NCBI GenBank assembly: GCA_035771165.1
Contig: JAWNZC010000014.1
Coordinates: 1,711,001 to 1,775,000, forward strand
DNA from: Paragorgia papillata
Lineage: Eukaryota; Cnidaria; Anthozoa; Scleralcyonacea; Coralliidae
Length of the DNA stretch: 64,000 nucleotides
Direction of reading: 5' to 3'
Shown here: positions 19,801 to 28,179 of the stretch, in pieces
Layout of the letters: each line of letters opens with the position of its first letter
Numbering within the stretch: the first letter of the stretch is position 1
Made by a program: the position numbers and the translations under genes
Notes under the pieces: generated by a model
Databases searched by the model: none
Seen by the model: only the letters and a program-made list of their open reading frames with translations
What the model was told of the DNA's origin: nothing

Positions 19801-20988
19801 CCCTAAAATTTTTTTGATTTCGGCTCCCCCCCTTTCAAAATTCTGGCTACGTCTTATATTCATAATAGCAACAAATCTTGGTAGAAAGAATATCTCGTTG
19901 TGCGCAACATTAATGAAGACAGATAGATTTCCAAGTTACTAGTTTTGTTTTTAAACTTTGCGAGATAAGTAAAATGGTGCCTGGATATAATAAAGAGTCT
20001 TCCATGCATTTGAGATCTGACTTAAAATTCAAGTATAATCCAGACAACTCTGCATGTAGTACAACTTGATGGATCATTGGATTATCAGTTATAGCACGTT
20101 CAACATTTAGGTATAAGTGAATCTCAAAGGTTAAAAGATGAGCTGATTTGGGTAGATTTATAAAAAATTGCATGTCTTGCAAAGAATTAAGATGTATGTT
20201 TTCTATTACATGCATGCATGAAATCTATGGAGACGTCGTCGAAAATCAGACGGCTTGTTAGATCCCGTTTACACTAGAACAAACGTTTTCGGATTCGTGA
20301 CGAATCCGGAAGGTTTTAGTACCGGATTCGTTTTGCCGTTTACACACAAAACAATGAATCCGGAATGTGAACTTCCCGGTTTGATCACGTATCCAGATAT
20401 TTCGAATCCGGAAAAAAATGTAGAAACTTCGTATCCGAATACTTTTAAATCCGAGACAATACGTAATGTGAACGGTTATTCCGATGAATTCGGATGCTCT
20501 CCGCTCGCAGTCATATGAGGTTGCGGTGGAACCAACATGGTGAGCATTTTAACTGAATTAAAGAAATTTGGAGTTTAGTGTAAAGGGTCGAATCCGCAAA
20601 TACTCTTGTAGTGTAAACCCCTAACGAATCCGAATACTCAGTATGAAGTGAATCCGGAAACATTTACGAATCCGAAACTTTTGCTCTAGTACAAACGTAG
20701 TCTTAGAAGGTTATATTAATTATATATATATATATGCACTAATGCACACATGCAATACCTTATTGCACCTGTCATGAAAACTAACACCATTATAGCAAGT
20801 CCATGAACAAAAGGTATAAATGATTCCACTCCTCCAATACTACAAACTCCAATGAAGACAAATATGACCGTGACAAAAAATTCTGCAAAACAAGGTCGGA
20901 TGTACTGCCTAAACACCGAATTCCTCGATGATGGCTTTATATTTCTTGTTGTTTTGGCGTTTTCTTGAATTTTGTCATTTCCTTCCAT
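11420..20988 (-). CDS. AQP8: Aquaporin-8-like channel, gene B (4 coding exons, chimeric)
   Basis: Second tandem AQP8-type channel. Coding exons: 20988-20759, 13681-13555, 12321-12110 and 11645-11420, with the same phases as gene A; the joined frame encodes 264 aa. NPA boxes: GGHINPAV (Asn about 82) and SLNPARSFG (Asn about 199). The putative ar/R residues His, Ile, Gly and Arg are kept. Differences from A include GALSP for GAISP in exon 2 and Asn for Asp in exon 3. Exon 4 is identical in protein to gene C and ends in an acidic tail ([10 protein letters not shown]) absent in A. Intron 1 is about 7.1 kb and holds the 1.9-kb palindrome, the GC-rich direct-repeat element and several MITEs. An acceptor-like TTGCAG precedes the ATG. 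All domains look intact, so I expect function, but the long palindrome in intron 1 could hamper expression. Confidence 0.9.
13014..13498. repeat. MITE in aquaporin B intron 2, with inner insertion
   Basis: Orthologous to 3105-3693 in gene A, with the same mirrored termini. The centre differs: about 13185-13345 holds another inverted repeat (AAATTAGCCCGTATGAACTC against GAGGTCATAAGGGCTAATTT) related to the element at 43023-43218. Confidence 0.6.
13740..13794. repeat. (TTAA)n array in gene B intron 1
   Basis: Counterpart of the array at 3934-3986, immediately followed in both copies by AAAAAGGAAGCC and TGCACAGTAACTCACGAGTA. Confidence 0.9.
13872..14135. repeat. Complete palindromic MITE, intron 1 of gene B
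   Basis: Both ends are present: ATGATTTAAAGACTTGTAAT at the left and ATTACAAATCTTTAAATCAT at the right, around arms with CTCTGGATTTAGG and CTCGAAG. The loop reads GGTGGTTAGAGCACC, the reverse complement of the loop in the gene A copy (4030-4345), although the outer flanks are in the same orientation. Confidence 0.75.
14141..16028. mobile_element. 1.9-kb near-perfect palindrome (foldback element)
   Basis: Two arms of about 920 bp in inverted orientation are separated by about 44 nt (15063-15106). The few mismatches I found (such as GGTAACAGGCAAC against GGCAACAGGCAAC) imply roughly 99% arm identity. Ends are TAACAGTTATACCATGAG and its complement. Each outer end is itself a hairpin of about 105 bp (14141-14250, 15920-16028: ACAGTTATACCA...TGGTATAACTGT), and the inner ends carry another inverted block with TAGCATGCTATATAATAAA. 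There is no credible coding frame. It sits in aquaporin B intron 1, in (TA)n DNA, and no equivalent is seen in A or C. Confidence 0.85.
16156..18321. mobile_element. GC-rich element with 245-bp direct terminal repeats
   Basis: 16156-16403 and 18077-18321 are direct repeats of high identity (starting GAGAGGAGTTTCTCGGTC, ending CGCTGTTATTAAT). Between them lies GC-rich DNA unlike its AT-rich surroundings, holding a 466-bp tandem duplication and no recognisable gag, pol or tRNA-primed site. This fits a non-autonomous LTR-type (TRIM/LARD) or pseudo-LTR element, or a duplicated satellite block; ends and target duplication are unclear. Confidence 0.6.
16870..17750. repeat. 466-bp tandem duplication with shorter subrepeats
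   Basis: CACGGGAGTTTGTAGCCTCT occurs at 16888 and again at 17354. The sequence following each copy stays parallel to about 17740. Within each unit a shorter motif repeats (GCAACTGC, AACGGATGCGCCT, TCATTAGCTAACAGA, TTGTTATTCGCGTGG). Apparent open frames on both strands here share no protein family I know. Confidence 0.8.
18414..19508. mobile_element. Long form of TA-inserted TIR element (right end lost)
   Basis: It begins TAGTCAGTTTCAGCTTGCTT after TA and shares both outer portions, in opposite orientation, with the 320-bp element at 22430-22749. About 790 bp (18588-19375) is extra in the middle. The right terminus stops at TTTCAAAAGCA, where another element (19509-19855) begins, so the last about 20 bp are missing. 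No coding region is recognised. Confidence 0.65.
19509..19855. mobile_element. hAT-like non-autonomous element
   Basis: CAGGGACGTAGCCAAGG at the left mirrors CTGGCTACGTC at the right. The interior (ACGGACATGTAAC; CAGGAAATGGCAT; a poly-C run) matches the ends of the larger element at 52991-54655, so both are one family. No clear 8-bp target duplication was found here. Confidence 0.55.
20259..20706. mobile_element. PIF/Harbinger-like MITE in gene B intron 1
   Basis: Termini CCCGTTTACACTAGAACAAA and TTTGCTCTAGTACAAACGTA are inverted repeats, with TTA next to each end. The same ends occur in the short copies at 40649-40741 and 40761-40870. Non-coding. Confidence 0.65.
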
Positions 20989-21303
20989 TGTATTCTTTAC
21001 GCTGAAATTATGCTGCAATGAGGAAAATATTGAAAAGACCAGCAAATACATATCTCACTAAAACTTAAAAGCTAAAAAGATGGCTCATATATACCTGACA
21101 CTATATAACATAACACTATAACTTCATACAAGTGATACAACACTATATATAACTTAATTATACAATAACTTTATATACTAACCATGAAAACTGCAATAAG
21201 TTAAGATAGCGACAACGACAAATTGTGTGTCTGAAGCAAATGACTCTCCCATCAGCATGCATTCACGTCAGCACAAACCTCTTGAAAATCCAGCCAATCA
21301 TAA

Positions 21304-21682
21304 TAGGGAGTTTACGATCTACGACGGCAACCTCGACGACGCGGCCATTCAAACAAAACAATTCTTCCTTTAAAAGAAAGAAAATGAATAATTTGCAGTC
21401 CCAAGAGAAATCTTTAAGTCGTCCTCGTTATGTTTACAACGCCATTGAGTGTATTTTCACGTCTTCATGACGACGTGAAGTCATCGAACGATGAAGGCTG
21501 TTGCTTATGAATGCCTTCAACACTTTCAATGCAATCATTTTACGAGTTGTCGAACGTTTTAAAAGTCATAAAATAAGCTTTGAGTGCAAACAGGGAAGTT
21601 ATTCAACCGTGTTTTCTTTTAAATACCAAAATTTATATCGCGTTGTCCACTGCTGTCGTCGTCGTAGTTCGTAAACTCCCTA
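21304..21682. mobile_element. MITE copy 1 of a three-element cluster
   Basis: Ends TAGGGAGTTTACGATCTACG and CGTAGTTCGTAAACTCCCTA, about 379 bp, upstream of aquaporin B. Nearly identical in sequence and direction to 22020-22400. At the matching place upstream of gene A there is about 60 bp of unrelated DNA. Confidence 0.75.
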
Positions 21683-21683
21683 T

Positions 21684-22019
21684 TAAGGACCTTACGAAGT
21701 ACGACGGCAACTTCAACGGCGACTTAATTTTTAGTCCCAAGAGTAATCTCAACACCGTCCTCGTTCTAAATACAACGCCACTTAGAGCATTTTCACGTCT
21801 TCAGGACGACGTCGACTCACCAAAAGATAAGAACTGTTGCTTGAAATTGACTTCAATACTGACACTACAACAATTTTAGCAATACTGGGGCGTTTTGGAA
21901 GTCATTAAACTAGCTTCAAATATCAAATATTATAGTCAGTTAACCGTGACTTCTTTAAATTGTAAAGTTTATGTTGCTTTTTAACCGCCGTCGTCGTCCT
22001 AGCATCGTAAGGTCCCTTT
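21684..22019. mobile_element. Related MITE between two identical copies
   Basis: Ends AAGGACCTTACGAAGTACGA and CATCGTAAGGTCCCTT are inverted repeats resembling, but distinct from, the AGGGAGTTTACGA family on each side. The internal layout is parallel (CGACGGCAAC, TCCTCGTT, CATTTTCACGTCTTC), so it is a diverged subfamily member. Confidence 0.7.
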
Positions 22020-22400
22020 TAGGGAGTTTACGATCTATACGACGGCAACCTCGACGACGCGGCCATTCAAACAAAATAATTCTTCCTTTAAAAGAAAGAA
22101 AATGAATAATTTGCAGTCCCAAGAGAAATCTTTAAGTCGTCCTCGTTATGTTTCCAACGCCATTGAGTGCATTTTCACGTCTTCATGACGACGTTAAGTC
22201 ATGGACCGATGAAGGCTGTTGCTTATGAATGCCTTCAACACTTTCAATGCAATCATTTTACGAGTTGTCGAACGTTTTAAAAGTCATAAAATAAGCTTTG
22301 AGTGCAAACAGGGAAGTTATTCACCCGTGTTTTCTTTTAAATTCCAAAATTTATATCGCGTTGTCCACTGCCGTCGTCGTCGTAGTTCGTAAACTCCCTA
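22020..22400. mobile_element. MITE copy 3 of the cluster
   Basis: Direct near-identical copy of 21304-21682, again with AGGGAGTTTACG / CGTAAACTCCCT termini. The pair could recombine and delete the middle element. Confidence 0.75.
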
Positions 22401-22429
22401 TTATTATAAGGCGACGCCGACGGTAATTA

Positions 22430-22749
22430 TAGTCCGTTTCAGCTTGCTTTTGAAATCCGATACGTATAATTGAAATGAACATTCCGAACTTATGTTGCAA
22501 TGTTCCGAACTACGTTGCGAGGTAGATACAAATTTAAGTCGGCAATTTGTGTCTGCTTAACCAAGTGTCTATTATTATATTCTATACAACAAATAATCTT
22601 CTTCTCCGTGATTTTACCAAAGGAATTCAATTCAAAGCTTATTAAATTCGAACTTCACGACGAACTTCACAACGAACTTCTACACCAAGTTCCCAACCTT
22701 CCAACGAATGTTGACAAACGAATTTCAAAAGCAAGCTGAAAACTGACTA
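22430..22749. mobile_element. TA-inserted MITE with verifiable empty site
   Basis: 320-bp element with ends TAGTCCGTTTCAGCTTGC and GCAAGCTGAAAACTGACTA, flanked by TA on each side. The paralogous spacer before gene A reads GGTAATTAACAGCGC without the insertion, giving a pre-insertion site. It is a shorter relative of 18414-19508. Confidence 0.8.
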
Positions 22750-23645
22750 TAACAGCGCATACATGCATGCATGGATTAGACCATGTTTATTTATTACATT
22801 TTTCTAATTAGCTTTCCTAACAATCGTCAGTCGAAAATCTTGGCCGAAGCTCGGAAGTTTAATAAAAAAATACGATAACCAAAAATCGTGTTATATTTAT
22901 TTAAACATCATGCACCACGCCAAGTTTTAAACAATGTAGGTAAAAAATATATTACAAAATACGTTCTTGTAAGGTTACAAGTGATACATCAGGACAAAGT
23001 TAATGTGGGCTATATTAACTATGATCAGGAGAAGACCATTTCCCCTTAATTAGCTTTGAGAACCTATACTTACATTTGTAGGCGCCATATATATACATTC
23101 ATAGATACAAGATCAAGCCGATAACCATATATAGGCCTATCGGGCTAACCGGTAGAGTATAGAATCACTTGCCCCCTGCTAAAATTCAGTATGTGTTGTT
23201 TTGATAGTTTCTGTTCAGAAACATCATTTTCACCGATAATTTGGCATTTGAAGCGTTATTTCAGAGAAAAACGTTTTTCGACTCAGAATGGCGAGATAAG
23301 CGTTTTTCAACATTTTGAACGTGGCAAAACTGCCAAAATAGAAAAGTTGCTGGAATCATTCCAAATGTGTTGTTTTGCTAGTTTCTGGTCAGAAACATAA
23401 TTTTTACTGATAATTTGTTTAATAAGCGCAAGCTTAATCGTGATTCGTGACATTTTATTTGTTAATTTTAAAAATATAACATGATACAGTGCCCTCATCT
23501 GCTTCCCAGTAAGGAAGAGATTAAGGTCGACTGTATACGCATGCGCAGGCTAGGTTAACAATAAACTAAAACTAAACAAACTTTAATTCTTTGAATGTTT
23601 CGATGGTGACAGGCCTGAGTCAACAGGTCGAAAGCTCAGCAATAA

Positions 23646-25563
23646 ACACGCTTGGCGCAAATGCCCTCGGAATCGCCGAAGGTCGCCATGCATTACGCAC
23701 AGCGGTTTTCCTCCAAAAAAGAAACAAAATGGCAGGGGACTCGCCCGGACTTGCAACTGAGCTACTGGTCGTAGTTCGATTGTGCAGTAAAGAAGTACGA
23801 TAGTTGTACGGCACTACTTCGTGATCGCTCAGAAACTGTTCAGCTTACTCGGGTTGTAATTTTTTTACAAAATAGTTTCTGACTAGAAGGCCGTATGGTG
23901 TATTTATAACAAATGTTCGAAGCCGAAATGTCAGATGACTCAGATCTGGTTCTCTACTCTAGTTAAATATACTTGTCAGTAGAAAAATACTATGGATTTT
24001 CGGTATTGTGCCATGCAATTATTTTGCTTTCACAATAACAATCTGCTTTAAGTTGATTTATTCTTAATATTGACTGGTGAAGGATTTGTTTGACAGAGAT
24101 TATCAGCAGTCCTGACAGTGAGTGACACACTTCTTAATTCAAAATAGAGAGTCATTGTGGGTCAAGAATATGGTACAGCTATACCTAGGCAAATATCAAT
24201 GTAAAACATTTTTGTACTGCCTGTACAGTATACTGTAGTTGAAGTATTCTAAATGTGTTTCTTGGCACCCCCCTGAAAACATCAAAATTGTAGAAGAAAA
24301 CAATTAAAACTTAGCTTCACTGCCTTTTAAATTCAAGAATGGTGTATCATGGTAATAGCTGCAAATCATTATTATTCTACCCTACTCTTTCCCTAAACTC
24401 AGCCATCCTCTCATCAAACCAATCAACCCCTCTCCCAAAACCTACCCAGTCCCCCTCCCCCACCCACAACACACCCCCCACCCCCACCACACCTCCCTGA
24501 AAACTCTGCTTAAATTTTCAGTTTAATATATAAAACAAGACAGAGAAGAATTAGTATTTTGCATCTGATCACACCATAGGTTTAAAAGCTGCTGTACTAC
24601 AAAATCAAGACAATAAATGTATACACATTACACATATATTCAGGACTCTATAAATCAGATAGTCCTCAGTAACTGTAAGTAGATACAAGACCAGCCAGGT
24701 GGGTGACACTGAAAGAGATAAGGTCCCTTCATCTGGAACACAACTGTTCGACACTATAAACAGAAAAAGATAATATGCGATGTTTATAGATGTGCATATT
24801 CAGCAAATAAACACAGCTCTTTGATACAATTTATATTATCATAAGAGTAGACAATTGCATAATATAAATAGCTCTGTGTCAGTCTGTGTCAAAGACAAAG
24901 ATTCATGTAAGAGCTCAGTTGTAATTAAAATAGCTATAATATATATAGAACAATTATTATGGGACAATGAACTCGGGTGGAGAATAACCAACCAACAGCT
25001 CCCAACTTGACCTGTAGCTAGTAAACCGAAGGTTGTGGGTTTGAATCCCAGCTGGGCCAAGTTGATTTTTCTCTACTTGTCACCAGTATATGGTTCATCA
25101 CTCAGTACAATATACAGTACAATGATAGCCTAACTCACATTACTAAGCCTTTGAGTGATTTAATAAAAGAAGCATGGTACGGGTTGTACATCAACAAGTA
25201 AACAGCTCTGATACACTTTGAGTATGAGCTAGCTCTGTCGTAACAGCTGCACAGCTAAAACAAGCATAATAAAGACATGTTCTGCCATTTATATTATCGG
25301 CTAATATTATCATGTAAATATAACTCTGTGGCACAGTATAAATAAAGCAATAATACATGTACACAAGCTGTACTTGTGCACCAGCAAAGAAACAAAAACA
25401 TATATATATAAAATATATATGTTACACTAAATTGAGATACTGTAAATGTAACCATACAGTAATGTAAACACATAGATAATACATATTTAGGCGACATAAT
25501 TTATAAGCATAAGCTATGATTGAACAAACTGTGCTATAACTTAGGGCTAAGATGAGGCATGGC
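23646..25563. other. Spacer without recognised gene
   Basis: Start of about 4.5 kb (23646-28180) that is present between the B and C modules but absent between A and B. It holds a C-rich low-complexity run (about 24373-24497), a SINE-like element (24967-25110) and (TA)n. Short open frames on both strands show no family resemblance. Confidence 0.5.
24967..25110 (+). repeat. tRNA-derived SINE-like element
   Basis: It contains TAGTAAACCGAAGGT followed by a pol III B-box-like GGTTTGAATCCC and GCTGGGCCAA, then TGGTTCATCACTC. The same order is in the copy at 60735-60905. No acceptor-stem fold supports a functional tRNA. Confidence 0.6.
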
Positions 25564-26971
25564 CAGGGGCGGACTGGCTACGTCCGAGGGGCCTGGGCGA
25601 TTTGCTGTAAAAAGGGGCCCGGTTTCCAAACCAAGTTGTTGTGGGTCCGCATATAGGGGGGTCCGGGGGGATCATTCCCCGGAAAATTTTTGAAATTTGG
25701 TCTCTGAAATGGCATTACCCGCATTCTGACAGCAGTTTTGAGCAAACTTTTAATAGTTTTAAAACATGTTTGTAATGGCACATTTCGTCATTTTTAACAA
25801 AGATTTTGTCCAAATTTGGCTTTAAATAGTATATTAAATGTAAGGTCAAAGGCTGTTAACAAAGGACGACTAATTTCCGTACGCACTCTTTCCCATGCGC
25901 TAACCACTTATCGACTACACAACATATATTTTAATATGATTGTAGATCAGATGTTTGAAGTGTTTCAAACTTTTTGAGTAATCTCAACAAATTGTAAAGA
26001 ACGACTCGTAAAGATTGGTCCATGCACTTCCCTCCAACTCCACGGACCCTAAACATTGTTCTCTTTTCAGAGGAGCTGCTTCTTGCAAGTCGTCCACCTT
26101 TTTCTTACCCCTTCTCCAGGCTCGGACTGGGCCCAATTTAGGGGCCTTGCCATTTCAGCTGTGAGGGGACCCAGGCCTAGGAAAGCCTAGGGGGACAATT
26201 CGAGAAGCCTCTAGGGGGGTCCGGGGGCATTCCCTCCCGGAAAATTTTGAAATCTAGAGTCCCTGAAATGGCATTTCTTGCGTTTTGGGGGAAGATTTTA
26301 TAGAATTCCGGAGATTATAAAACATTAAAATGTCATATAAAACACACAATTTACACAAAATACAACATATTTCAGGACTTGTCAACATTTAGAACAAAAC
26401 ATTTTTAACATTTCAGAACATAAGAATCTATTCCACTTCCGAGGACTTTGACGCAAGTTTTCGATACACTGCCTCGTTATCAACAGCCTTCAGTAAATCA
26501 ACTGCTATAGAACAAATCATTACTGCTTCCAAAGTGTTACTGTTGATCTGTTGTAAACTATTTTGAGTATTTTTCTTATCACTAATTTCACAAATGCAGA
26601 ATTAAGAAATTGCTTCAATGCTTTCAATTTGATATTTTATGGGTGTGTCTGGTCAGGGGCCCATTTTGATGTCCCAGAAGGGCCCATGTGCCATGGCACA
26701 ATGGCACATAGGCCAGTCTGAGCTTGCCCTTCTCTGCACCACGTTTAATTGCTTTCTCCATAATTCCGGAACTCGAAACGTCGGAAGAAACTTCAGCTTC
26801 CACTATAAACGCTAGATAATTATTTTATCCTGAGCATGTATTTCCTGATTGATACATAGCCTTTTTTTACTTTTGCAAAGTCAAAAAAATTTAAGGGCCC
26901 AAAGGGGGCCCAACAGGCAAGGGGCCCACCGGGCGGTTGCCCGGTAAGCCCGACTGGCCAGTCCGCCCCTG
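25564..26971. mobile_element. hAT-type non-autonomous transposon (outer)
   Basis: 1408 bp with inverted ends CAGGGGCGGACTGGC and GCCAGTCCGCCCCTG and a perfect 8-bp target duplication GGCATGGC (25556-25563, 26972-26979). 8-bp duplications and CAGGG ends are hallmarks of hAT elements. No transposase domain is seen. A second element of similar type is inserted at 26117-26726. Confidence 0.9.
26117..26726. mobile_element. hAT-type element nested in another hAT element
   Basis: 610 bp with ends CAGGCTCGGACTGGGCC and GGCCAGTCTGAGCTTG and a perfect 8-bp duplication CCCTTCTC (26109-26116, 26727-26734). It lies wholly inside 25564-26971, so it inserted later. Its interior (CCGGAAAATTTTGAAATC, CTGAAATGGCATTTCTTGCG) resembles 50560-50770. 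Confidence 0.9.
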
Positions 26972-26979
26972 GGCATGGC

Positions 26980-28179
26980 ATAATTGCAGACACACTATAG
27001 TTTACTGTACTTTACATATGTACATAAACATAACAAAACACAGCTCCGGCATTGTTTTACTGCACATGGATGGACCAATTTATACATGGGCTATCATTTG
27101 CATCTCTATACGCTTCGAAATAACTAAATAAGTCCAACAAATCTATCTAACACGTTTCTTCATGTAAACAATTCATTGGCAATTGTACAGCAAATACATA
27201 TATTCTCTGCAGAAGCTCGCAATCTGCGTGCGATATATCACAGATTTTAATACAATTCACTTCTTACCTGATTATTTACTCCTTTCAATGGTCTTGACAC
27301 AACTTGAATATCTTTAGTTTTCTTGTTTCTTCTATATTTTGTAACGATATGCAATTTCCAGGCGGTTTTACATCATATATCCCACCAACAAAACGAAGCA
27401 CTTCTATCACAAAGACATGCCTCGGCCGCGCGCGACGTCTCAAGAATATCGCAACAAACAAATTAATAAGACCCAAAGTCGAAAAACAAAAAAGAAACGA
27501 GCTTAAGTTAACACTTTGGCTTTCCGACAAGCACAAAATAAATACCAGATCGGTTAAGACTAAAAAGTTATTTGAAGCTTTAAATTGTTATATTTTAGCG
27601 TCCGGGCTCGTATTTCCAAATTTGCAAAAAGTGCTCACAAAGAATGAAGGCATGATCGCGCGAGAACAAAGATCACCATGGCAATCTTGGTACCACTGTG
27701 ATCCAACACCGCTGCCAAACGTTTTGCGCATGCGCGACGTCCGAGCTCGACCTCAGAAAAAGAGCGGGAAAACACTGAAATATTTGGAGAGTCCGACACA
27801 AAAGTTAAAATTATAAGCATACTACCGAAAAGATAAGGTATGTAATTTGTGCATGGCTTCTTTGTCAATATTGTAACATATTCTGAATTTACCCCTTAAT
27901 TCGTAATTTTCTTTACCCTTTTTTTAAAACACAAATGAATAGTCGAGTCTGACTTAGTCTTCGCTGTCTGGTTGTTGTCGCCACCGCTTCTCTTGACATT
28001 TATTCTAGCGAATTCACGCATGCGCAAACGTTTGGCAGCGGTGTTCTGTGATCCTCTTGTATTCCCCTACCACCCCCTTCAATTTATTCGTCACCAGTCT
28101 CCCAAATATGCTGACAATTGCAAAAAAAAATATGCGACTCTCACCTCTGGCGATTTTGATACATTTTGTGCCTAGCGTG
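26980..28179. other. CpG-richer segment with NRF1-like sites, no gene assigned
   Basis: 27304-27816 is open on the plus strand for 170 codons and partly on the minus strand, but neither translation resembles a known family. A donor-like sequence (ATCAG/GTAAGA, minus strand, about 27268) would suit a minus-strand exon. TTGCGCATGCGCG near 27728 and CGCATGCGCAAACG near 28018 lie in inverted copies of a block of about 40 bp (ACCGCTGCCAAACGTTT). Confidence 0.4.

Noticed and set aside
27304..27816. Longest plus-strand open frame (170 codons)
   Set aside because: No domain or family resemblance; also open on the opposite strand and within a GC-shifted repeat-like area. Left as unassigned.
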